Below are positions 57,971 through 64,000 of a DNA stretch of 64,000 nt, piece after piece. Positions within the stretch are counted from its first letter, which is position 1. Every line of letters begins with the position of its first letter. A program made the position numbers and the translations under genes. The stretch spans positions 180,042 to 244,041 of the forward strand of contig CADBZY010000002.1 in assembly GCA_902799245.1 (NCBI GenBank), read 5' to 3'. The stretch is from an uncultured Ruminococcus sp. (lineage in GTDB: Bacteria; Bacillota; Clostridia; Oscillospirales; Acutalibacteraceae). The notes beneath the pieces are model-generated. The model worked only from the letters and a program-made list of their open reading frames with translations, had not been told where the DNA came from and searched no databases.

Positions 57971-59167
57971 TTACCAATTGAGGAAATTCATGATCAGGCT
58001 GACCATCGCTTCCTTTTCCTCGGCGCGGGATTCCGCGATCATCAGGGTTATTGCAACGAGTGTGTAGTCGGCGATGATCTTGTCGCCCTCGTCGTTGAAA
58101 AGAATGTTGTTCTTGTCGAGGAAATAGAGGAATACGGCGGCGGCAATGCGCTTGTTGCCGTCGGAGAAGGAATGGTTCTTGGTGACGAAGTAGAGCAGGT
58201 TGGCGGCTTTCTCCTCGAGCGAAGGATAAACGTCCTCGCCGAAGAAGGTCTGGTAGATCGCCGCGATGCTTGCCTTGAAGCTGTCGTCCTTCTCGTTGCC
58301 GAAAAGATCGCTGTCCGCCGAGAATTTCATGCCGTCGATCAGCTCGCGGCATTCTTCGTATGTCAGCACATAGGTGGCTTCGTTTCCCTTGGGCTTGGGA
58401 ATACACTGATGGTCGTAATCGTCGAGCAGGTCGAGCGCGGTGGAGAAGCTGTCCACCACATCGAGAATCTGCCGCGCCTCTAACATATTGCCGGTGCGCT
58501 TCATGATCTTGATGACCTCGCCGAGCTGCTTCATGCGCTGTTCGTTGGCGGCGTAGCCCTTGAGAATGTACTGCTTGAGCACCTTGCTCGCCCATTTGCG
58601 GAATTCCACGGCACGCTTTGAACGGACGCGGTAGCCCACGGGAATGATGACGTCAAGGCTGTAATAGGCGATCGGCTTGCCGGTGCGTTCGGAGCGCACA
58701 TAATGGATGTTGCCCTCCTTCTCCACCTCGCCGTCCTTGAATACGTTGGATATATGACGGGAAATGCCGGAAATATCCCTGCCGAAAAGCTCCTGCATCT
58801 GCTTCTGGGTCAGCCATACTGTTTCGTTTTCCAGCGGAACGTCCAGCGCCACGGAGCCGTCGTCGGTCTGATAAATCACGATTTCGTTTCTGAAATCTCC
58901 CGCGTCCTCCACGACCACTTCCGGGTCGTACTCGGAATCCTCCTCGCTTTCCGCAGGCTCCTCCAACGCGCTGTTATCGTCCGTCTCTTCCGGCTCTGCA
59001 CTGTCCCCGTTTTCGGGAGCCTGCTCCGTCAGAGTGTCCTGCCCGTTTTCCTGTGCGTCCTCCTGCTCTGCTTCCTGCGCGTTTTCCGCGTCAGAGGCGG
59101 TTATTTCATTCACCTCTGCCATTTTATTTTCCGTGTTCTCGGCTGTTTCATCAATTTCAAATATCAT
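57971..59167 (-). CDS. RhuM family protein with C-terminal Fic/Doc domain
   Basis: 398 residues. Residues 1-95 are very acidic (E, D, N-rich) without clear fold. The RhuM region (about 97-215) reads IVIYQTDDGSVALDVPLENE, VWLTQKQMQELFGRDISGIS, YYSLDVIIPVGYRVRSKRAV and FRKWASKVLKQYILKGYAAN. The Doc domain holds HSFSDGNKRIAAAVFLYFLD at 332 (Fic motif HxFxDGNKR), the Doc-type form linked to phosphorylation of EF-Tu rather than AMPylation. RhuM-Doc fusions are known; many are toxin-like. No separate antitoxin is seen. Promoter at 59210-59238. Confidence 0.88.
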   Translation of the reverse strand: MIFEIDETAENTENKMAEVNEITASDAENAQEAEQEDAQENGQDTLTEQAPENGDSAEPEETDDNSALEEPAESEEDSEYDPEVVVEDAGDFRNEIVIYQTDDGSVALDVPLENETVWLTQKQMQELFGRDISGISRHISNVFKDGEVEKEGNIHYVRSERTGKPIAYYSLDVIIPVGYRVRSKRAVEFRKWASKVLKQYILKGYAANEQRMKQLGEVIKIMKRTGNMLEARQILDVVDSFSTALDLLDDYDHQCIPKPKGNEATYVLTYEECRELIDGMKFSADSDLFGNEKDDSFKASIAAIYQTFFGEDVYPSLEEKAANLLYFVTKNHSFSDGNKRIAAAVFLYFLDKNNILFNDEGDKIIADYTLVAITLMIAESRAEEKEAMVSLIMNFLNW

Positions 59168-59209
59168 CTTTTACGGACTTCCTTCCAAAATTAAAATCGT
59201 ACAGATATG

Positions 59210-59238
59210 ATTATATCAATATCCCCTGCTTTTTGCAA
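59210..59238 (-). promoter_or_regulatory. Sigma-A promoter of the RhuM-Doc gene
   Basis: Minus strand: TTGCAA (59238-59233), 17 bases, TATAAT (59215-59210); GGAAGG lies before the ATG at 59167. Confidence 0.72.
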
Positions 59239-59249
59239 CTGTCAAAACC

Positions 59250-59294
59250 CAAAAAAAGCAGGCTGCCCTAAATATTTTTGCGCGGGACAGCCTG
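59250..59294 (-). terminator. Terminator after capA
   Basis: Minus strand: CAGGCTGTCCC (from 59294) pairs with GGGCAGCCTG (to 59259), followed by CTTTTTTT. Confidence 0.85.
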
Positions 59295-59319
59295 TTTTGG
59301 GAAGAATAAAGTAAAATTT

Positions 59320-60975
59320 TTACGGAATCATATTCCAGGTGAGCGACTGAACGCCGCCGTCTATCTGTCCGCTCAGCCGGAGCAGCAAATTCATCACCCC
59401 GGCGCCGCTTTCGCCGTAAAGCGGCGTGGGACGGTAATTGTTGAAAGTGGTACCCGATGAGGTGATCAGACAGGGGACGACCGACACACGGCTGAGAACG
59501 GCATTTCCGGACGCATCCCTGCCGAACATGGTGCGGACGATCAGCGTTTCGGGCTTGGCCGCCTTCGAGTTTCCGCCAAAGGCAAAATTCCCGAGGCTGT
59601 AGAAGATGTAATGTCCGTTGTACACCTCTATGCCCTGCGGAACATGCGGATGATGCCCGATGATCAGATCCACACCGGAATCAATCATAGCGTGAGCCGC
59701 GTCAATCTGTCCGCTGTTGGGAACAGTATCTCTTTCTATGCCCCAGTGCGCGTTCACCACGATAACGGTATCCTTCTGCTTGTACATCTGTACGTAATAC
59801 CGGATATGTTCCAGCATTTCGTCGGAAAAATCCGTCTCAAACAGACACAGCGAAAGCATGACAACGCGCATTCCCTTGACATTGAGGACAGCGGGTGTGT
59901 CATAATTGGTGTACTGCACGCCGACTTTTTTCAGATTATCCAAGGTGTCGCTGTAGCCTATGTCGAGATAATCATAGGAGTGGTTGTTCTCCACCGTGAC
60001 AGCCTCCACCGAGGACGCCGGAAGGATATTGGCAAAGGACGGCTCCCCGCGGAAAAAGAACTGCTTGCTTTTGTGCTTGGTGTAATCGGTAAGGGTGCCT
60101 TCAAAATTGATCATCGTGATGTCATCCGCACCGAACACCTCCCGTGTGAGGTCAAAGGGATATGTCAGGCTGCCGGAACGCTCATAAATCGCGGGAAAAC
60201 GCCCCGGGGAATTGCTGTCATTGTAATAGGCAAAGGTGCAGTCACCCGTGAAGGTGATCGTCATCTCGGAGGAAGATTTTTCTCCCTGAGAGTAGGCCGC
60301 CAGCGCCGCCTGACGAAGCAGCTCCCCGTCAAGGCCTGTTCCGGTGTTTTTTACCGTCTCCGTCAACGTGTCCCAGAGCCGGGGAGCGGAACTGTCACCC
60401 GCGGCTCCGGCCTGTTTGAATGCCGCAAGCGCCTGCATCATCGCGCCAAGGTCGGCAGTTTTCTTATCGTTGGCGTGAGAAAGACTCAGCGCCATTGAAT
60501 CCACCAGCTCCATAGAAGCGTCGCTTCCGTCTGCCGCCAGATTGGTGACGGCGTTGACGGCCGCAGCGGTCAGATCCTCATAGACCGACACCTTGACACG
60601 GGTCTTGTTATCCTTGCCGAGAACGGCCAGAAGTTCGGTTTCTCCCTCTGCGACAGCGGTCACTCTGCCGTCGGTGCTGATCCGGACGATCTTCTCGTTG
60701 CCGCTGCTCCAGAACGCACCGTCCGCGGGGCTGCCGTCGCTGAACTCAACCCGGCACTGACGCGACTGACCGACCTGAAGAATAATGCTGCCCTCCGGCG
60801 CCACCAGTTTTTTTTCGCCGTTATCGGCACTTTGGGCGCTGTTTATCCCCTTGCTCCCTGACGCGTGACCGACATCGGCAGGCGTCAACTTCTGCTTTAT
60901 CCCGATATAGGCAAATGTCAGTACGGCTGCCAGCATTATAAGCAGGATAAGAATAATTCTGGCTGTTCTTTTCAC
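59320..60975 (-). CDS. CapA family protein (PGA_cap metallophosphatase-like), secreted
   Basis: 551 residues from GTG 60975 (GGGGGA upstream at 9 bases). A membrane anchor (IILILLIMLAAVLTFAYIGI), a BIG2-like domain (RQCRVEFSDGSPADGAFWSS, VTAVAEGETELLAV), a linker region, and then the CapA domain from TITFTGDCTFAYY: INFEGTLTDYT, VTVENNHSYDYLDIG, VIVVNAHWGIERD, DLIIGHHPHVPQGIEVYNG and YSLGNFAFGG. CapA-type proteins take part in poly-gamma-glutamate capsule work in bacilli, but here no capB or capC is near, so the substrate is open. Monocistronic, with a terminator. Confidence 0.88.
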   Translation of the reverse strand: MKRTARIILILLIMLAAVLTFAYIGIKQKLTPADVGHASGSKGINSAQSADNGEKKLVAPEGSIILQVGQSRQCRVEFSDGSPADGAFWSSGNEKIVRISTDGRVTAVAEGETELLAVLGKDNKTRVKVSVYEDLTAAAVNAVTNLAADGSDASMELVDSMALSLSHANDKKTADLGAMMQALAAFKQAGAAGDSSAPRLWDTLTETVKNTGTGLDGELLRQAALAAYSQGEKSSSEMTITFTGDCTFAYYNDSNSPGRFPAIYERSGSLTYPFDLTREVFGADDITMINFEGTLTDYTKHKSKQFFFRGEPSFANILPASSVEAVTVENNHSYDYLDIGYSDTLDNLKKVGVQYTNYDTPAVLNVKGMRVVMLSLCLFETDFSDEMLEHIRYYVQMYKQKDTVIVVNAHWGIERDTVPNSGQIDAAHAMIDSGVDLIIGHHPHVPQGIEVYNGHYIFYSLGNFAFGGNSKAAKPETLIVRTMFGRDASGNAVLSRVSVVPCLITSSGTTFNNYRPTPLYGESGAGVMNLLLRLSGQIDGGVQSLTWNMIP

Positions 60976-61005
60976 GTAAAAATCCCCCTGTGTCAAGAAA
61001 AACTG

Positions 61006-61524
61006 TCAATTGACCGGCGCATCCGCGTCCCAGTCGTATTCCCGCAGTCTGCCCTGGTTTTGGAGCTCGGGATAATCCCACTGGCGCAGGACTTCATAAA
61101 CGCCCACCGCAACGGCGTTGGAAAGATTCAGACTCCGCGCCTGACCGCGCATCGGCAGGCGCACGCAGCGTTCGGGGTTGGCGTAAAGCAGTGATTCCGG
61201 CAGTCCGGCTGTCTCCTTGCCAAACACAAGATAGGCGTTGTCGGGATACTGCACATCGGAATGGGTGTGCAGCGCCTTTGTGGTAAAATAATAAAAGCTG
61301 CCGTCCGGGTTTTTCGCGAAAAAATCATCGAGTGAGGAATAATAAGTGATGTCGAGCAGGTGCCAGTAATCCAGCCCTGCGCGTTTGAGCTTTTTGTCGT
61401 CGGGCCTGAATCCCATCGGCTCCACCAGATGCAGCCTCGCGCCGGTGGCGGCGCAGGTGCGGGCGATGTTTCCGGTATTCTGAGGAATCTCCGGCTCTAC
61501 AAGGACTATGTTGAGTATAGGCAT
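61006..61524 (-). CDS. trmL: tRNA (cytidine/uridine(34)-2'-O)-methyltransferase TrmL
   Basis: 172 residues, a SPOUT methyltransferase of normal TrmL length. Seen: NIVLVEPEIPQNTGNIARTC, AATGARLHLVEPMGF, LKRAGLDYWHLLDI, YLVFGKETAGLPESL and the knot RSLNLSNAVAVGVYEVLRQW. It methylates the wobble base of certain leucine tRNAs. Gene spacing is tight with capA downstream (30 bases). Confidence 0.95.
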   Translation of the reverse strand: MPILNIVLVEPEIPQNTGNIARTCAATGARLHLVEPMGFRPDDKKLKRAGLDYWHLLDITYYSSLDDFFAKNPDGSFYYFTTKALHTHSDVQYPDNAYLVFGKETAGLPESLLYANPERCVRLPMRGQARSLNLSNAVAVGVYEVLRQWDYPELQNQGRLREYDWDADAPVN

Positions 61525-61580
61525 TTTTTCGATTATCTCCTTTGGTTTTTTGGGTCGTTTCTTTTTTCAGTGAGTAACGG

Positions 61581-61904
61581 TCATATCTCCGCCTGAACGA
61601 TTCTGCCAAAATTCATTTCATCCTGCAACAAACCAAACACATATGCGGGACTTTCTCTGTAAAGACCTGTTTCTATGTCCATCACTTTGTCATAAACAGC
61701 CGAAGAATACAGCATTGCCATTGCCTCATCGTATTCAATCTGCTGCACATCGACAAGGATTTCCACTAAGTCTTGTATCATATATTCGATAAGATGTTTC
61801 TCTACAGTCAGATAAAAACCTCTGCCGAAATCCTTATACGGTCTGCACATTGCGAGGTCAATTATTTTTATGTCCGTGTTGCTGCCGTGATACAAAAGCA
61901 TCAA
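61581..61904 (-). CDS. DUF3990-like protein, shortened and fused to a DUF3791-like tail
   Basis: 107 residues. The start LLYHGSNTDIKIIDLA and KDFGRGFYLTVEKH is the N-terminal signature of DUF3990, an ADP-ribosyltransferase-like fold of normally 150 or more residues. After FYLT the rest of that domain is missing, and IQDLVEILVDVQQIEYDEAM, LYSSAVYDKVMDIETGLYRE and SPAYVFGLLQDEM follow, which resemble the short helical protein often coded next to DUF3990. I infer a deletion fusing the two. It overlaps the DUF3791 gene by 47 bases. Confidence 0.65.
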   Translation of the reverse strand: MMLLYHGSNTDIKIIDLAMCRPYKDFGRGFYLTVEKHLIEYMIQDLVEILVDVQQIEYDEAMAMLYSSAVYDKVMDIETGLYRESPAYVFGLLQDEMNFGRIVQAEI

Positions 61905-62118
61905 TATCTCCCCCGTTTCTCCTGCAAATTCTTGTCAGATCGTCAACCGCATCATCAAAGCTCAATGTGTGTTCTATATCATAAAACTCTTTCAGAAATT
62001 CTATGCCTTTGTAACGGTATAGATAATCAAAAGCCGATTTTGAAGAAATATGATGCTTTTCCGCAAACTCATTGACACAAACAACAGTATAATTGATTCT
62101 TTTTTTCAAATCCGTCAT
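61858..62118 (-). CDS. DUF3791 protein
   Basis: 86 residues with AAGGGAT upstream. INYTVVCVNEFAEKHHISSK, AFDYLYRYKGIEFLKEFYDI and EHTLSFDDAVDDLTRICRRNG match DUF3791, a small helical protein with an 'A..h.is..eaf.yL...gai.fl..fYd..H' pattern. It is usually encoded with DUF3990, as here. The pair is thought to be a toxin-antitoxin-like or phage-defence module, but no mechanism is established. Confidence 0.8.
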   Translation of the reverse strand: MTDLKKRINYTVVCVNEFAEKHHISSKSAFDYLYRYKGIEFLKEFYDIEHTLSFDDAVDDLTRICRRNGGDIDAFVSRQQHGHKNN

Positions 62119-62328
62119 TCTTTCGCATCCCTTCTTTTTTCCGAAAAATCACACATACATATATAATGAATTAAAATCTTCGTGATGTCAATAATAAAAA
62201 TGCGGGAAAGCGCAAATTTCACACGATAGAATTTGTGCAATCATGCCGTTACCGTTCTGCATGAGCAGCCCGCGTTACTATTCTTTGCAATGCGCATGAA
62301 AATATCTTGAAAGGGAGTTGTATAAAAA

Positions 62329-62529
62329 ATGTACTGCAAAAGGAACATGACTTCCTCCGGCATGGGTCTGTGGCTGCTGCTCGGAATCGCCGTCGGCGCT
62401 GCGGCGTGCTTAGGCGTGACCGGAATGCCGACACAGCGCAAGGTGCGCCGCAGGCTGATGCACGCGGCCGACGAGGTCAACAACGCTGTCAACGAGGCGA
62501 TTGACAACATGTACAACGCAATCAAATAG
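62329..62529 (+). CDS. Small YtxH-like membrane protein
   Basis: 66 residues with AAAGGGAG upstream. One helix, MGLWLLLGIAVGAAACLG, then a basic and Ala/Asn-rich tail, TQRKVRRRLMHAADEVNNAV with NEAIDNMYNAIK, of the YtxH kind. Such proteins are common in Firmicutes and of unknown role. The 210 bases upstream hold no gene and no promoter I can name with confidence. Confidence 0.78.
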   Translation: MYCKRNMTSSGMGLWLLLGIAVGAAACLGVTGMPTQRKVRRRLMHAADEVNNAVNEAIDNMYNAIK

Positions 62530-62534
62530 CCATT

Positions 62535-62585
62535 GGCGCGGTCTGCGGGCAGTTATCAGTTTGCTGTCGCGCGGGCCGCGTTTTT
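62535..62585 (+). terminator. Possible terminator after the YtxH-like gene
   Basis: GC-rich imperfect hairpin between CGCGG (62537 on) and CCGCG near 62576, followed by TTTTTT. Confidence 0.5.
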
Positions 62586-62619
62586 TGCATATTATGGCAG
62601 CAGAAAGGTTGTGATTCAA

Positions 62620-63159
62620 ATGGAAAATTTTCAGAACAACGGCAGCATAAACGGCGGACAGAACCGCTCCGTCGGTGTGATCGAGAGCGTAGCGGAGCTG
62701 ATACTGGAGAATCCTCCGCAGGCGCTGGCGCAGATACATGGCTCGGAACAATACCCCGATATTGAGGGAACGGTTGCGTTTTACGCGGACAATGAAGGCG
62801 TGCTGGTGCTCACGGCAGTCACCGGACTTCCCGTGTCGACCGAGGAATGCGGCAACACCGTCCACGGAATGCACATTCACGACGGCGAAAGCTGCACCGG
62901 CAACGAGAACGACCCCTTTGCCGACGCGGGCGCGCATTACAACCCCGGCGACTGTCCGCACCCGGAGCACGCGGGCGATCTGCCGCCGCTTTTCGCAAGC
63001 AACGGCAGCGCGTGGAACGCCGTTCTTCTCAACCGCTTCGGAGTGGATGAGGTGATAGGCAAGACCGTCATCATTCATCAGAAGTACGATGATTTCGAGA
63101 GCCAGCCTTCGGGCGATTCCGGCCTGAAAATCGCCTGCGGCGTGATCGCGGGACTGTAA
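62620..63159 (+). CDS. sodC: Cu/Zn superoxide dismutase family protein
   Basis: 179 residues from ATG 62620 (AAAGG upstream); no signal peptide, so cytoplasmic as read. All metal ligands are in place: His85 and His87 in GMHIHDGES, His106 in GAHYNPGDC, His114, His117 and Asp120 in PHPEHAGDLP, and His153 in IIHQKYDDF. Cys92 and Cys173 can form the usual disulfide. Lys170 replaces the active-site Arg before IACGVI. A cytoplasmic Cu/Zn SOD is unusual in an obligate anaerobe; family members of this type also occur in other Clostridia. Confidence 0.92.
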   Translation: MENFQNNGSINGGQNRSVGVIESVAELILENPPQALAQIHGSEQYPDIEGTVAFYADNEGVLVLTAVTGLPVSTEECGNTVHGMHIHDGESCTGNENDPFADAGAHYNPGDCPHPEHAGDLPPLFASNGSAWNAVLLNRFGVDEVIGKTVIIHQKYDDFESQPSGDSGLKIACGVIAGL

Positions 63160-63275
63160 TTATTTTTCACAGGTCCCATTCGGTAGGTTTTTCCTGATGC
63201 GCAGAAGAAAGAGACTGTCCGCGGAAGGATGATTCATACGCACTTCACGTGTAAGTGTAAAAATAAAAAAGACAT

Positions 63276-63335
63276 GGCGCGTATTCCTTGGATGGCCTTT
63301 TGGGTAATCCTTCGGAGTATGCGCCGTTCTTTTTT
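63276..63335 (+). terminator. Terminator after sodC
   Basis: GGCGCGTATTCC (63276-63287) pairs over 12 positions, two of them G-T, with GGAGTATGCGCC (63314-63325); GTTCTTTTTT follows. Confidence 0.85.
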
Positions 63336-63401
63336 GCCATCCATCTGAAGTAAGCATATTTAACAAAGTGATAAAAAAACATCACTTCACTTGAATGTAT
63401 C

Positions 63402-63430
63402 TTGACAATTTATCTAATCAGATATATACT
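63402..63430 (+). promoter_or_regulatory. Sigma-A promoter of the secreted-protein gene
   Basis: TTGACA (63402-63407) and TATACT (63425-63430), 17 bases apart; the leader is about 90 bases and contains one palindrome. Confidence 0.85.
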
Positions 63431-63529
63431 TTACACAGAAGCAGCTCAAATAGGAGCTAACGTAATCATCTGCGGTTTTTAAAACCGCAAAATCAATTTT
63501 ATTCTCTTTACAGAAAGGATCGAGAAAAA

Positions 63530-64000
63530 ATGTATGAGAAACTCAGAAAGCTGAATCTTAAACGAAGATTCAGTCTGCGCACTGCGCTGATGGCTTCCCT
63601 TACGCTCGCGCTGCTCGTTTTGGCGACGGTGTTCATGACTGTCAGCGCGTCGGATGACGTCACGCCAAGCGACGTGTCGCCCACCAGCGCATCCGCAAGC
63701 TACCGTATCGGCGGTCATTCCCGAAAAGTGTCTCCCACAGACGTATCCGCCAGCGACGGGATTATGGGTGTGAACAATGTGTCTCCTATAGATACCTGTT
63801 CTGACCCTGAAACCCTCGGCGAGCCGGTCGTTACGATGACAACGGCAAAAGCCGTAGGTGAAAGTCTGGAGGGCATGCTGTCTTTCGAGATTGCCGGGAA
63901 TAATGTCTTTGTCGATTACGGTGATAATAAACCTGTTGCCTATCCCGGAGAAAAGACTGTAAAAGGAAAAACAATAAAAATTTACGGTGACAATATCACG
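63530..64000 (+). CDS. Secreted protein, N-terminal part (3' end outside window)
   Basis: 157 residues to the window edge, starting at ATG 63530 with GAAAGGA upstream. Signal peptide: basic start MYEKLRKLNLKRRFSLRT and a hydrophobic core ALMASLTLALLVLATVFMTV, with cleavage likely after VSA. A low-complexity stretch with VTPSDVSPTSAS, KVSPTDVSAS and VSPIDT motifs follows, then the start of a folded part (SFEIAGNNVFVDYGDN, KTVKGKTIKIYGDNIT) of the kind seen before leucine-rich repeats in large surface proteins of gut Clostridia. The latter is inference; no repeat lies inside the window. Confidence 0.8.
   Translation, partial: MYEKLRKLNLKRRFSLRTALMASLTLALLVLATVFMTVSASDDVTPSDVSPTSASASYRIGGHSRKVSPTDVSASDGIMGVNNVSPIDTCSDPETLGEPVVTMTTAKAVGESLEGMLSFEIAGNNVFVDYGDNKPVAYPGEKTVKGKTIKIYGDNIT

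Larger units (their letters stand above)
63160..63529 (+). other. 370-bp intergenic region
   Basis: No convincing gene. It holds the SOD terminator (63276-63335), a second small hairpin (CACTT...AAGTG at 63241-63257), a strong promoter (63402-63430) and, in the leader of the next gene, the palindrome TGCGGTTTTTAAAACCGCA at about 63471-63489. Confidence 0.8.

Noticed and set aside
63437..63529. c-di-GMP riboswitch in the leader of the last gene
   Set aside because: The leader is only about 90 bases and lacks the GNRA loop and receptor segments of c-di-GMP aptamers; only a plain palindrome is present.
1..64000. Prophage, insertion sequence or integrative element
   Set aside because: No integrase, transposase, capsid or conjugation gene was found; accessory content is limited to toxin-antitoxin genes and small modules.

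Overview
The window reads as chromosome from a strictly anaerobic, spore-forming Gram-positive of the class Clostridia, most likely an Oscillospiraceae/Ruminococcaceae gut lineage. The signs are a SCIFF peptide with its radical SAM maturase, the TIGR04086/yajC/tgt neighbourhood, SpoVAC and a SpoIID-type protein, an LCP cell-wall ligase, a membrane pyrophosphatase, archaeal-type Asd, sigma-A promoters of the TTGACA/TATAAT type, and coding sequence of about 50-55% GC between AT-rich spacers. I saw no rRNA, tRNA, CRISPR array, insertion sequence or prophage.

Layout. 0-4.6 kb: end of a nucleotidyltransferase-like gene with its HEPN partner, an LCP protein with a repeat tail, a D,D-carboxypeptidase and 3-methyladenine glycosylase. 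4.7-7.6 kb: a scar joining the N-terminal part of a GH2 beta-galactosidase gene to a GH36 alpha-galactosidase that lacks its N-terminus. 7.7-13.5 kb: phosphohexomutase, SpoVAC, RlmH, a Nif11-like peptide, polysaccharide deacetylase, SDR, GNAT. 13.5-19.7 kb: SCIFF maturase and peptide, TIGR04086 protein, YajC, and the queuosine genes tgt and queA with two toxin-antitoxin pairs between them. 19.9-23.4 kb: lysine riboswitch followed by asd-dapA-dapB. 23.7-25.7 kb: membrane pyrophosphatase. 26-32.3 kb: mixed accessory genes including a RyR-domain protein and a membrane-anchored trypsin-like protein. 32.5-35.5 kb: SpoIID/peptidoglycan-binding protein, and a CDF metal exporter behind a NiCo-type riboswitch.

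36.1-47.3 kb is one long leftward exopolysaccharide operon (WecG/TagA glycosyltransferase, several GT4 enzymes, a UDP-sugar dehydrogenase, the complete GDP-mannose to GDP-fucose route, and a polymerase/ligase). 47.5-51.4 kb is a rightward operon of acyl-CoA ligase, MBL hydrolase, an E2-like acyltransferase domain and a small membrane protein; two radical SAM genes converge on it. 53.9-64 kb: DUF4253 protein with 19 hexapeptide repeats, an isolated RnfD/RnfE-type pair, DUF1275 protein, RhuM-Doc protein, CapA, TrmL, a DUF3990/DUF3791 module, a Cu/Zn SOD, and the start of a secreted protein.

The most unusual structure is a dispersed family of intergenic repeats (six copies) with GC-rich ends related to GCGCTCGCATTCGCTCGC. 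In every copy at least one end lies directly against, or overlaps, the stop codon of the neighbouring gene; in the copy at 34239-34404 both ends do so. Other items worth a second look are the Nif11-like orphan peptide, the isolated Rnf D/E pair, the E2-like protein lacking its catalytic His, the GH2/GH36 scar, and the two metabolite or metal riboswitches.
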